The position numbers and the translations under genes are program-made. This document shows positions 43,346 through 51,932 of a stretch of 64,000 nt of DNA, piece by piece. The notes beneath the pieces were generated by a model that was not told the origin of the DNA, ran no database searches, and saw nothing but the letters and a program-made list of their open reading frames with translations. Every line of letters starts with the position of its first letter. The stretch's first letter is position 1. The stretch lies in the NCBI RefSeq assembly GCF_017356265.1, contig NZ_JAFNAW010000008.1, forward strand, positions 1 to 64,000, given 5' to 3'. Origin of the DNA: Paracoccus fontiphilus. GTDB taxonomy: Bacteria; Pseudomonadota; Alphaproteobacteria; Rhodobacterales; Rhodobacteraceae.

Positions 43346-44272
43346 TTACGGGCCGCCCCAGACACTTCGTTCCTGCCAATCTTCCGGAAAGCCCATGGCG
43401 CGCAGTTCCAGGTCCGACACTGTTCCCAGAAGATCAATCAGGCGTGACCGCCAGGTGCTGTCCGTCCGCTGGCTGTCCAGGAGGTGAAGCAGGGCGACCA
43501 TGACGTTGTAGAGCCTGTTGTCGGGTTGTGCCTGGCCGGTCGATGTGTCGAGCACCATGTCCCGGCCCCACCGCTTGACCCGCGGGACGCGCTTGACCAG
43601 CCGCTTGTTCCACAATCTGGAGTGATGCGCACAGATGTTGCGGACATACGACAGGGCCTGCAGGACGCCGTCCGTGATCTCCACCGTCGGGAGGCCCAGA
43701 TCGCGCGTGACGGCGGCCTTGATGGGAAGGTCCCTGGTGATCTGCACCCATCGGGACAGTTCCCCGAACGTCATCAGTTCGGTGACTGCCCAGAGCGGCG
43801 GCAGGTAGGGGTCCGTGTACTTGGTGCGGTAGTGGGCGATAAAGGTTTCGTCTGACTTTTCCGCCGAACGGGCCAGCTTTGCGAGAAGTTCGGTATGCAC
43901 CCTGGCGCCCCGGAAAGCGGAGGCACGGAGATGGGCATGCGCACCGTGCGCATGGGCCAGATGATAGGTCCACCGCGATCGTACATGGATCTCGACGCGT
44001 TCGATCGCCTCCAGGAGCAGGAGCCGCAGCTTGCGGTCGAAGACGTAGCGCTCAATGACCTGGTCGAAGGATGTTCCCTCGGCGAAGCGCTTGCTGCGGG
44101 TCTGACCAGGAGGGGGAGGCAACTCGAACGGCAGCCAATAGGCGCTCAGTCGATAGTAGCCGACGGTCTCAAGCCACGTCTCTGCCTCGTAGGTATTTCT
44201 TACCAGCATGCCACGCTGCCGAAGAAGCGCAACCTGATCACCTGTAAGAGTGGGGAGCTTTCCGAATTCCAA
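43346..44272 (-). CDS. Abi_2 (AbiD/AbiF-type) abortive-infection protein
   Basis: A 308-residue protein of the Abi_2 family, HEPN-type suspected RNases that stop phage growth by suicide. Signatures: LTGDQVALLRQRGMLV, VGYYRLSAYWLPFE, FDRKLRLLLLEAIERVEIHV, LPPLWAVTELMTFGELSRWV, and the catalytic Rx4-6H as LSYVRNICAHHSRLWNKRL. TTG 44272 is a tentative start matching the family N-terminus; ATG 44209 would drop part of the first domain. It lies between virD4 and virB11, an accessory insertion into the transfer operon, with a structured RNA upstream. Confidence 0.82.
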   Translation of the reverse strand: MEFGKLPTLTGDQVALLRQRGMLVRNTYEAETWLETVGYYRLSAYWLPFELPPPPGQTRSKRFAEGTSFDQVIERYVFDRKLRLLLLEAIERVEIHVRSRWTYHLAHAHGAHAHLRASAFRGARVHTELLAKLARSAEKSDETFIAHYRTKYTDPYLPPLWAVTELMTFGELSRWVQITRDLPIKAAVTRDLGLPTVEITDGVLQALSYVRNICAHHSRLWNKRLVKRVPRVKRWGRDMVLDTSTGQAQPDNRLYNVMVALLHLLDSQRTDSTWRSRLIDLLGTVSDLELRAMGFPEDWQERSVWGGP

Positions 44273-44284
44273 GAAGACGACGTC

Positions 44285-44352
44285 CGGATATAAGTAACCC
44301 CCCGGTATTGAGCTCGGCCTTTCGGCCGGTCGCCTGGGGGGTGTTGTTGAAA
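44285..44352 (-). ncRNA. Structured RNA upstream of the Abi_2 gene (abiF-motif candidate)
   Basis: On the minus strand an outer CCCCCC/GGGGGG stem (44336-44341 with 44298-44303) encloses a CGGCC-GAAA-GGCCG tetraloop hairpin (44315-44328). A perfect -35 TTGACA precedes it at 44386-44391 with a weak -10 (CATCTT) 17 bases later. Abi_2 genes are known to carry a conserved RNA (the abiF motif) directly upstream; position and hairpin fit, but I cannot check the consensus. Confidence 0.5.
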
Positions 44353-44460
44353 TGAAGATGGCGATTTGCGCCGGGGATGTCAACCGTGCGGTCCCGTGTC
44401 GCAAACCTTATCCATCCCTTTTTATCCTCTCCGCTCTCCAGTTGCCGCTTGGGGGATACG

Positions 44461-45459
44461 TCAGGCGCTCTCCCCATCGAGCCCCGGAAACCACGTCTCC
44501 AGGATGCCCCGCCCGGTGCCGACCCGGCCAGTCTGCACGACGACATCGACGGACTGGAGAACATAGTCACGGATCTCCGACAGCGTCAGCGGCATGCCTG
44601 CGCGCATCACCAGGAAGGCCAGCCGATTGACGGCCTTGCGCGCGCTTGTGGCGTGGATGGTGGTGACGCTGCCCTCATGGCCCGTGTTGATGGCCTCGAG
44701 GAAGGTGGCCGCCTCGGTCCCACGGAGTTCGCCCAGGATGATCCGGTCGGGGCGCAGGCGCAGGGTCATCTCCAGAAGCCTTCCCGCCGAGCGAGGGGAG
44801 GCCTCCGTGCGTTCGGCGATCAGGCTGACCGTATTCTCCTGGGCTGGAAGCAGTTCTGTCGCATCCTCGATCAAGGCCAGGCGATGCCCGTCTTCCACCA
44901 TCCACAGGAGGCGCCGCGCCAGTTCGGTCTTGCCCGAGGAAGTGCCCCCGGAGATCACGAGGTTCATGCGGGATTGAACGCAGGCCCGCAGGAACGTGTC
45001 GGGATCGTCGTGTTTGGTTGCCAGTTCGCTGATGGCGCGCAGCTTTTGGAGCCGTTCCGCCTCGAGCGACACAGTCTGGTCGCGCAAGAACGGGAAGTGA
45101 CGGGGGGCCGTGCCGGCCGCCCTGCGGCGGAACACCCGGATTGAGATCACCGTGCCGCCCGCGGAGGCGGGCGAGATGATGGCCTGGCAGCGCAGGGCGG
45201 CTCCGGCAACCTCGACGGTGGTCGAGATCGCGGGCTGGCTGTCGGTCAGCGTCAGGCGCTGCTTGTTGGCGATCAGACCCGCCAGATCCCTGACCTCGAC
45301 CGGCGGGAGGATGATCCTGGCCAGGGACATATGACTGTCGCCTGCGCGCTCGACCCAGACCCGGCCGTCGGCGTTAACAGCGATCTCGATGGTGGCCTCG
45401 TCGCCGATCAAGGGCTGCAGGATGCCAAGCCGGGTTTCCAGGTGGCCCACCTCCGTCAT
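44461..45459 (-). CDS. virB11: T4SS ATPase VirB11
   Basis: A 332-residue hexameric secretion ATPase. Walker A is MNLVISGGTSSGKTELARRL near residue 170; then the Asp box ALIEDATEL, Walker-B-like LRLRPDRIILGELRGTEAAT, and His box GHEGSVTTIHATSARKAVNR. It energises pilus assembly and substrate transfer on the inner membrane face. It is the last gene of the minus-strand virB operon and overlaps virB10 by ATGA. Confidence 0.94.
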   Translation of the reverse strand: MTEVGHLETRLGILQPLIGDEATIEIAVNADGRVWVERAGDSHMSLARIILPPVEVRDLAGLIANKQRLTLTDSQPAISTTVEVAGAALRCQAIISPASAGGTVISIRVFRRRAAGTAPRHFPFLRDQTVSLEAERLQKLRAISELATKHDDPDTFLRACVQSRMNLVISGGTSSGKTELARRLLWMVEDGHRLALIEDATELLPAQENTVSLIAERTEASPRSAGRLLEMTLRLRPDRIILGELRGTEAATFLEAINTGHEGSVTTIHATSARKAVNRLAFLVMRAGMPLTLSEIRDYVLQSVDVVVQTGRVGTGRGILETWFPGLDGESA

Positions 45460-46832
45460 GGGAACAACTCCAGGTCGGCGTTCACCATGACCATGACCAC
45501 GGCGCCCTGGTCGACGCTGATCGTCGCCGGAATGTCGATGTAGTCCCCGATCACCCCGCCGATCGCGTCGCTGGCGTTGCTGCCGATGTTCTCGGCGGTG
45601 TCGCTGGCTATCCCGTCGCCGCTATCCTCCTCAACGGCGGCCGCGAGCACCGCCGGGGCAGCACCGATGATCGACACGGCTGCCGCCGCCGAGAAGCGCG
45701 CCAGGGTGCGGGTATTGACCCGACCCGTCAGGCCCACCCGCCCCACGCGGTCTGTTCCGTAGGCGGCAAGATCGACCGACTGTCCGTCGGGCGTCACCAC
45801 CCGGTCCCAGGCCACCATGATCCGCCGCTGGCCCTTTTCGATGGACGAGCTGTAGCGGCCAAAAAGCCGTGCGCCCCGCGGGATCAGGACATTGGCCATG
45901 TCCATCGACCAGACATCATAGCTGACGGTTGCCGCGACATTGCCTTCGAGCTGGCTTGAGATGGCGTTGGCGAGCGTCGCCTCGATCAGTGTACCCTGAA
46001 CCACGGTGCGCGAAGGCTCGGAGATGACCTCCGCCTGTACGGCCTCGGACCGGCCCGCACGTCGGAACCGTTCGGCGGCGTCAGACCGCTCGTCGATGCC
46101 ACCCGCCCCATCGTCTTCGCCTGTCCCGCCCCCGCCTGACCGGTATGCCACCATCGCCGACTGCGTGCGGGCTTGAAGCAGCGCCTCTTCCTCGGCACGG
46201 CGGGCCTCGAGCTCGGACCGGCGCCGCTCCAGCTCTGCCAGGCGCTGCGCTTCCAGATCGGTCTGCACCTGCGTCTGGTTGGCCAGTTCGGCAGCCAGGT
46301 CGAGATCGGATTGCAGGCGCAGGTTCTCGCGGGACAGTTCATCCAGCGCCTGGTCCTTGCGGACTATGTCGCCCTTCAGCCGGTCCAGCTCCGCGCGCAA
46401 TGCCTCGATATCGGCGGAGGAGGTCTCCGGGTTGGCCCGCGCCGCGGCAAGCTCTGCCCTGGCTGCCGCGAGGTCTGCTCTGGCCTGCTCCAGGGCCGCC
46501 CGCGCTGCGGCTACCTCAGCCTGGGCTTGCGGATCAGCAACCGTGCGCACGGCGGTGCGCGTGTCCGGCGGGGCTGGCGCGGGGTTCGGCTCGTTCTCGG
46601 TCAGCGTGAAGCCGTCAAGCCCCGTGTCGTCCTGGAACTCGCGGACGTCCGAGGTCGGCAAGGGGGATGGGGCCGGGTCTCCCGACGGGACCACCGTTGC
46701 CACATAAGCGCCCCCGGCAAGTCCGGCAGCCAGCATCCCGGCGGGTAGCGCTAAGCGCCGCCACAGGGGCGGCCTGGCTGCCGGTGGCTGCATCCGGCGC
46801 AGCCGTTCCTCCAGGGGATCGGCGTCCGCCAT
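45456..46832 (-). CDS. virB10: T4SS core protein VirB10
   Basis: A 458-residue protein spanning both membranes. One inner-membrane segment is at residues 27-47 (LALPAGMLAAGLAGGAYVA); a Pro-rich linker and a long Glu/Arg coiled coil (100-215) cross the periplasm; the TrbI/VirB10 beta domain follows, with VVQGTLIEATLANAISSQLE, VLIPRGARLFGRYSSSIEKG and RIMVAWDRVVTPDGQSVDLA. It senses ATPase action and gates the outer-membrane pore with VirB7 and VirB9. ATG overlaps the virB9 stop. Confidence 0.94.
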   Translation of the reverse strand: MADADPLEERLRRMQPPAARPPLWRRLALPAGMLAAGLAGGAYVATVVPSGDPAPSPLPTSDVREFQDDTGLDGFTLTENEPNPAPAPPDTRTAVRTVADPQAQAEVAAARAALEQARADLAAARAELAAARANPETSSADIEALRAELDRLKGDIVRKDQALDELSRENLRLQSDLDLAAELANQTQVQTDLEAQRLAELERRRSELEARRAEEEALLQARTQSAMVAYRSGGGGTGEDDGAGGIDERSDAAERFRRAGRSEAVQAEVISEPSRTVVQGTLIEATLANAISSQLEGNVAATVSYDVWSMDMANVLIPRGARLFGRYSSSIEKGQRRIMVAWDRVVTPDGQSVDLAAYGTDRVGRVGLTGRVNTRTLARFSAAAAVSIIGAAPAVLAAAVEEDSGDGIASDTAENIGSNASDAIGGVIGDYIDIPATISVDQGAVVMVMVNADLELFP

Positions 46833-47563
46833 CAGCGCGTCCTCTGCCCGGCACCAGGCTTTGTACCCTCCACGCAGACATAGGCGTCGCCATAGCGCAG
46901 CACCCAGCGTTCCGAGCGCGCGCCCACGGTGATGACAGTACCGTTTACACTGGTGTTGACACTGTACTCCCGGCCCTTCGCATCGGCCCGGAAGACCGAC
47001 GGGATGGGCGCGCCGGGCGGGATCTGGAACAGGGTGCGCTTTCCGTCATCTGAGATCCCGACTGGAGTGAATTCCGTTGCGCCCTTGCGGCTCAAGACGC
47101 GGTAGGTCATCGGCACCTCTGCCGGGATTGCTGCCGCCGTGGCCGCGCCGCGGGACCGCGATCCGCCGCTGCCCGGCACGGTGAACTTCACCGACCAGTT
47201 GGGCGTGGCCTGCGATGACTCCACGGCATGGATGAAGTAGAAGCGCCGGTTGGTCTCGACCGTCAGGTTGGAGCTGACGCCCTCGAGCACCGGCTTGACG
47301 GTGAAGACGTTGGAGCCTTCGAGCTTTTCGACCTGAAAGGCTTCGCTGTCGCCAATGGCAATCGAGCGGATCGTCTCGCCGTTACCCAGTTCGATCAAGG
47401 TAACGTTCCGGACCCGGGTGTTGATGGTATAAACCTGCCCCTCCTGGAAGGTGGCATAGGTCAGGCGGCTGTCATTTCCGCCGGCGCGGGGGCGTGCTTC
47501 CGCATGGGCCAGGGCGGGCAGGGACAGCGCGAGCAGCGCGACGATCGTGGCGGAGCGGATCAT
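46832..47563 (-). CDS. virB9: T4SS outer-membrane core protein VirB9
   Basis: A 243-residue protein with a signal peptide (MIRSATIVALLALSLPALAH). The conserved N-terminal domain contains RLTYATFQEGQVYTINTRVR and IAIGDSEAFQVEKLEGSNVF; the C-terminal domain includes TPVGISDDGKRTLFQIP. It forms the outer ring of the channel with VirB7 and VirB10. It overlaps virB8 by ATGA. Confidence 0.92.
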   Translation of the reverse strand: MIRSATIVALLALSLPALAHAEARPRAGGNDSRLTYATFQEGQVYTINTRVRNVTLIELGNGETIRSIAIGDSEAFQVEKLEGSNVFTVKPVLEGVSSNLTVETNRRFYFIHAVESSQATPNWSVKFTVPGSGGSRSRGAATAAAIPAEVPMTYRVLSRKGATEFTPVGISDDGKRTLFQIPPGAPIPSVFRADAKGREYSVNTSVNGTVITVGARSERWVLRYGDAYVCVEGTKPGAGQRTR

Positions 47564-48246
47564 GGCCGGGCCTCCATATCCTGGGCATCAAAGCTTTCCG
47601 CCGTGACGCGATAATCGGTGACGGTGAAGCCGAACGGGTTCTCCCAGACGAGTTCCACCGCGCTCGCGGTCGTGGGCTCGAAGGCATAGCGGACCGTGGC
47701 ATAGAACTTGCCGATCCGATCCGGCTCGCCGGGCTTCTCGAGGCGCTTGGTAAAGCGGACCTGGGCGGTGTTCTCGGCAACTGGTGTTATCGACAGCACG
47801 TCCACAATCACCTTGCCGCTCGATCCGTAGATCAGCGGCGGATAGTTCGGGTTCGCCTTGTCCCATTGTGCCTTCAGGGCCGCCTGCACGCGCGTCGCCG
47901 ACATGCGGTAGACCCGCAGGATACGGGCCTCGGTATCGGCCTCGTCATAGGTCTCTCGGTTCTTGACGTAGTTGTAGAGGAGCGACTGCTCGACGGCCAC
48001 GCCTTGCTCGACACCGGCCGCCTCGATCCGGACCGCGCGCTCGGCCAGACCCGTGTCCTTGTCGACGATGGTCACAAAAGCCTGTGTTTCCTTCAGGGGC
48101 AGCGTCAGCCCTGCGACGGCAACCCCGCCGAGGCCCACCAACACCCCGCCGATGGCCACGCCCCAAGCCAGCCGCTCGCGCCGACGGACCCCAAAGATCA
48201 GTTCGGTTTCCAGGATCGTCCTGCTGTCAGCTTCGCCATCCTTCAT
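47560..48246 (-). CDS. virB8: T4SS inner-membrane protein VirB8
   Basis: A 228-residue bitopic protein. A cytoplasmic tail, one membrane segment at about 28-48 (GVAIGGVLVGLGGVAVAGLT), and a periplasmic NTF2-like domain with EQSLLYNYVKNRETYDEADT and VRFTKRLEKPGEP are seen. It nucleates channel assembly. It begins 24 bases after the virB6 stop. Confidence 0.92.
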   Translation of the reverse strand: MKDGEADSRTILETELIFGVRRRERLAWGVAIGGVLVGLGGVAVAGLTLPLKETQAFVTIVDKDTGLAERAVRIEAAGVEQGVAVEQSLLYNYVKNRETYDEADTEARILRVYRMSATRVQAALKAQWDKANPNYPPLIYGSSGKVIVDVLSITPVAENTAQVRFTKRLEKPGEPDRIGKFYATVRYAFEPTTASAVELVWENPFGFTVTDYRVTAESFDAQDMEARP

Positions 48247-48270
48247 GGCAATCTCCAGAACTCGGGCGCC

Positions 48271-49311
48271 TCATGCGCCACTGTCACCCTTGCCCTGCAT
48301 GATGTTGATGCCGCGCAGCTTGGCGCGCAGATCCGCACCCTTCTCGGCCCAAGCACGGTCCCGCGCACGGGCGGCCAGCATGGGCGTTTTGCCCGTAACG
48401 ACCCCCGATAGAAGGGCCTCCCCACGGGCCTTGAGCGCCTCTCCTCCCCTGCGTATCCCGGCCCCAGTCGCAGTCGCAGGAAGCAGCAACGGACGCCCCA
48501 CCAGCCGTACGGCCTCGGAAGCGAAGTTTGCGAGATTGAAATTGCCGGTGATGTTGGCTGCCGCCGTGGGGATCGCCAGTAGGGCGAAGATGCCGACAAA
48601 GGCAACGCAGAGGAAGCCGAGGATCATGGAAAAATCCCTCACCTCAGCTTGTGGTCTGAACTGCGCTTCGGCCATCGCAACAACTGCGCCAATTACTGCA
48701 GCTGCGGCAATGGGGTAGAGCAGGTATCCCACGAACGAAGTGAGCCAAGCCTCGAAGAGGGATTTGGTGCGCTCGAATAGAGTGGCAATCATGGCTAGCG
48801 GCGCAACGCCCAGCAGGAAGGCGATCATGATCTTGGAAAAGCCGACAATCAGGACGTAGGCCGCCATGAGGACGGATAGGATAATGAAGAGAAACCCTGC
48901 GATCACGCCCCGGGCAATGGCGCTTTGGGCCTCTGCGGCCCCATCCGCCACGTCCGACATCTGTACCGCAAACTTGTCCATGGCGGCTTCGGGTGTAGCC
49001 GCTCCGCCGTGGAAGAAGCTGAGAGCAAGATTGCCTGCGCCCGAGGATAGCGCATCATAGATCGTGCCGAAGTTTGCCCAGGAGCGGGCGAACAGGAAGA
49101 CCAGAATGATCCGTGAGACAATCTGCCAGGTATCGCGCATGGACAGCCGATAGGCTCCGAGCGCCATGTTGATGCCGACCAGGATAATCAGCAGCGTGGC
49201 CACAATTGTCAGCATGGGATCGAGAGCGTTGGCGGTCGCGGTGAAGTATGTCTCGCCAACATCGAGAACCGCTGCGTCCAGATCGCCGAGAATGGTTTCT
49301 ACCAGGGCCAT
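48271..49311 (-). CDS. virB6: T4SS polytopic protein VirB6
   Basis: A 346-residue inner-membrane protein with five to seven hydrophobic segments, including MLTIVATLLIILVGINMALG, AYVLIVGFSKIMIAFLLGVA and AVAMIATL-like helices, and the conserved Trp in EAWLTSFVGYLLYPIA. It lines the substrate path. The ATG is in a TGATG overlap with the upstream gene, with GGAG 8 bases before it; the frame to 49326 adds five residues only. Confidence 0.9.
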   Translation of the reverse strand: MALVETILGDLDAAVLDVGETYFTATANALDPMLTIVATLLIILVGINMALGAYRLSMRDTWQIVSRIILVFLFARSWANFGTIYDALSSGAGNLALSFFHGGAATPEAAMDKFAVQMSDVADGAAEAQSAIARGVIAGFLFIILSVLMAAYVLIVGFSKIMIAFLLGVAPLAMIATLFERTKSLFEAWLTSFVGYLLYPIAAAAVIGAVVAMAEAQFRPQAEVRDFSMILGFLCVAFVGIFALLAIPTAAANITGNFNLANFASEAVRLVGRPLLLPATATGAGIRRGGEALKARGEALLSGVVTGKTPMLAARARDRAWAEKGADLRAKLRGINIMQGKGDSGA

Positions 49312-49856
49312 CAGTATTCTCCGCACATGGCGTCGACGATCTTGATTTGGCGCTCATAGGCCTCATAGAGGCCGCGGGTGTGGTCAGGCGTAAGGACATC
49401 CACGTCCAGTTCCCTGCGCAAGCGATCCTCGAATTTAGCGACCATTTCGTGCGGAATGATTTTTCCGGCACAGGTGCAGTCTTGTGTTGCGATGACATTC
49501 GTCGTCGAAAGATAAACCGCGATGTCTCGGTAGGCGCGATCGCCAGGCTTATTGGATCGGCGCAGATTGGCATTCATTTCCGGCGTGGGCTCGCAGGTCC
49601 GGTTCGGTCGGTTTAGGGCCGCACTTGGAACTCGCTCGACCTTGGACACATCCACCTCGGGCGACAGGTCGAAGTTCAGGAAATCCCCCTCGGCTATCTC
49701 TTCCGCCTCGCTCATCTCGGCCTGCTGGTCCAAGCGTTCCTGCAGTTTCTCTAGTTCCGACTCCGGGAGCCCAGGAGGCGCTCCGGAGGTTTGCGCCAGT
49801 CCCATCGTTCCAAGGCCCAGGATCACCAGTCCGCTCAGCAATGCCGTCCGTGTCAT
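49311..49856 (-). CDS. Secreted Cys-containing protein in the virB operon, unknown
   Basis: A 181-residue protein with a signal peptide (LLSGLVILGLGTMGLAQTSG) and four or more cysteines in the mature part (NRTCEPTPEMN, IATQDCTCAGKIIP, DAMCGEY), likely disulfide-bonded in the periplasm. It lies between virB5 and virB6 and overlaps virB6 by TGATG. I do not recognise the family; position suggests an accessory channel or pilus component specific to this T4SS lineage. Confidence 0.7.
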   Translation of the reverse strand: MTRTALLSGLVILGLGTMGLAQTSGAPPGLPESELEKLQERLDQQAEMSEAEEIAEGDFLNFDLSPEVDVSKVERVPSAALNRPNRTCEPTPEMNANLRRSNKPGDRAYRDIAVYLSTTNVIATQDCTCAGKIIPHEMVAKFEDRLRRELDVDVLTPDHTRGLYEAYERQIKIVDAMCGEY

Positions 49857-49858
49857 GG

Positions 49859-50650
49859 TCAGTCCTCCAGCTTCATGCGCAGGTACTTTTCCTCGTCGGC
49901 CGCGGTCGCCGCGTCCATGACGCCCATGTTACCCTGACCGACTGTCTGGATCGCCTCCATCGACTAGACATTGGCCAATGCGATGCCAAGCTCGGCGGTG
50001 ACCCGCGTGTTGAGATCGATGGCTTCCTTCAACCCGTCCGTGTCGGGAATGGCCTGCACGAGGCCATCGAGCCGCGTCAGGCTGTCGGTGGCTCCCTGCG
50101 CCGAACTTTCCGCCGCTACACTCATGAAGGCATTGACGTTGGCGGACTGGCCGAGCCTGGCCGCTGCCTGATCTTCGCTTCTGGCCAGCGTATCGACGCG
50201 CTCCCGAGACAAGCCTGCGGTTGCGAAGGTTCCGTCCACATGACCTGTGACGGTCCGCCCGCTGCCCAGGATGTCGCCCGTGGCCAGTACGCGGGTCCAG
50301 TCGCCCATGCGCGCTGCCTCGACCGAAGCAGTCAGGTCTGAGAACCGGGGCAGGATATCCTCAAGGAAGCTCTCGGGATCTACGCCGAGATCGGCGAGGG
50401 TGAGCCCATCGCGCAGCGCGCCGATCTGGTCCTGCAGGAGCACGATCTGCTGGAGGAGCTGCGTGGTTTGCTCGTCGAGCTTGAGGTTCTGGGCAATCTG
50501 CTCCTTTAACTGCAGCTTTGCCTCGGTGAGCTGTTCGACCAGCTTAGCCAAGCTCGTTGCGTCGATGGTGGGCACGCCCTGGCCGGTGACGGGCAGGGCC
50601 AAGGCGCAAGAAAGGGCGCCGAGTGCGAACGCTTTCAAGATCCGTTTCAT
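49859..50650 (-). pseudogene. virB5: T4SS minor pilin VirB5, with an amber codon
   Basis: A VirB5-type protein with signal peptide (LKAFALGALSCALALPVTGQ), a long amphipathic helix LTEAKLQLKEQIAQNLKLDE and QQIVLLQDQIGALRDGL, and a helical C-terminus. TAG at 49964-49966 stops it at 228 residues, but the same frame goes on with SMEAIQTVGQGNMGVM then DAATAADEEKYLRMKLED to TGA at 49859-49861, directly before the next gene. The lost 34 residues match the end of the neighbouring VirB5/SLT hybrid, so they were part of the protein. It may be partly functional, suppressed, or a sequence error. Confidence 0.82.
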
Positions 50651-51798
50651 CCGTCGATCCTCATGTTCAGGTAATCCTCATCCCGGGCATAGGCCTCGAG
50701 GAGCAGCGCGGTGCGGGCGGCCTCGACCTTGCGCTCCACCGCCTGCAGCCGGGTCAGGATCACCGCCATGCGCGCCACCTCGGCGCGGGCATAAGTGTTC
50801 AGATCCATGGCAGACTTCGCAGACCTGGTCGCCTCAACCTGCCCCAGGATGTCCTTCAGCCGGGTCATGGAGCCGTGCATGGTGTTCAGACTAACCGAGG
50901 CATATCCCAGGGCCGCATCCGAGATGTTAGAGGCTTCGGCAATCACCACGTCGCGTGAGTCGAGTGTACCGATGGCTTGCGGATCACCGCCCATGCGGGC
51001 CGCATAGCGGTTGTAGTAGCCGGTGATCCTCGCGACGTAGGTCCGGGTCTCCGCGTAGGGCGGGATGCCGTCGTATTTCTGGACGGCTCCGGGACCAGCA
51101 TTGTAGGCGGCAAGCGCCAGCGGCATGGTCCCGAACATGCCGAGACCTTTCAGGAGATACCGCGCCCCGCCATCAAGCTGGGTGCGGGGATCCTGACGAC
51201 TGCCATCGTCTGGAATACCCAGCTCGGTGAAGGTGCCCGGCATGATCTGGGTCAACCCGAAGGCGCCGACAGGACTGCGGGCGCCGATGGAGAAGTTCGA
51301 CTCCTGCTTGACGAGCGCCTGCAGCCAGCAGCGGAACTCGACCGCATCGATGCCCGCCCGTGCCAAAGCCGGGTGTCTGGCATGCGCCTGCGCGGTGTCG
51401 GAGATCATCTGCTCGATCGTGAGCGGCGCATCCCCCATGATGCGGGCGGCATAAGGGTTGTTGTCGGGGATCGCGTAGATTTCCGTGGCCCCCGTGAATG
51501 CACCGTCGCCCGAGACTCCCGCGGCTTCGAGGCCGGGCACGAATCGGGAGGTCTTAGATAGCAGGTCGAGCGTCTCCTGCGCCGCCACCAGTTGATCGCC
51601 CCGGGCCGCGATCTGTCGGAGCCTTTCCTCGTTTTTGGCCTGTAGCTCCCCTGTCCTGGCCATCTCCTCGCGCAGGCCGAGAACCTCGAGGGCAACCTTT
51701 TTCGCGTCGATTACTGGCACGCCTTGCCCCGCCACGCCTGCGGGGATCACCACAAGGCCGATCAGGATGCAGGCGGGAGCGGAAACGCGGGCCTGCAT
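50647..51798 (-). CDS. VirB5-like protein with an embedded lytic transglycosylase domain
   Basis: A 383-residue exported protein. After the signal peptide come VirB5-like residues (GQGVPVIDAKKVALEVLGLR and ERLRQIAARGDQLVAAQETL, parallel to the VirB5 next door). Residues 155-262 are an SLT domain: catalytic Glu166 in [65 protein letters not shown]. From 285 the VirB5-like C-terminus resumes (AMDLNTYARAEVARMAVILT, ending ARDEDYLNMRIDG). It would open peptidoglycan and perhaps join the pilus tip. The ATG at 51798 has AGGAGGTG upstream. Confidence 0.8.
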   Translation of the reverse strand: MQARVSAPACILIGLVVIPAGVAGQGVPVIDAKKVALEVLGLREEMARTGELQAKNEERLRQIAARGDQLVAAQETLDLLSKTSRFVPGLEAAGVSGDGAFTGATEIYAIPDNNPYAARIMGDAPLTIEQMISDTAQAHARHPALARAGIDAVEFRCWLQALVKQESNFSIGARSPVGAFGLTQIMPGTFTELGIPDDGSRQDPRTQLDGGARYLLKGLGMFGTMPLALAAYNAGPGAVQKYDGIPPYAETRTYVARITGYYNRYAARMGGDPQAIGTLDSRDVVIAEASNISDAALGYASVSLNTMHGSMTRLKDILGQVEATRSAKSAMDLNTYARAEVARMAVILTRLQAVERKVEAARTALLLEAYARDEDYLNMRIDG

Positions 51799-51809
51799 CG
51801 CACCTCCTC

Positions 51810-51932
51810 CTACTTGCAGGGGCTCGTGGCCACGAAGGCCATGCCCGACCAGCAGTTGGTCTTGCGGATCGGCGGGTCGCCGCAACCTGCAAGCAGGGTG
51901 GCGAAGGCAGCCAGGAACACAAGCCTAGGCAT
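51810..51932 (-). CDS. virB7: VirB7-like lipoprotein
   Basis: A 40-codon lipoprotein. It has signal and lipobox LVFLAAFATLLAGCG with Cys at residue 17, then a 23-residue tail with two more cysteines (DPPIRKTNCWSGMAFV, TSPCK). Size, lipobox and place directly after virB4 fit VirB7, which anchors VirB9 in the outer membrane. It starts inside the virB4 end, overlapping by 8 bases. Confidence 0.75.
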   Translation of the reverse strand: MPRLVFLAAFATLLAGCGDPPIRKTNCWSGMAFVATSPCK

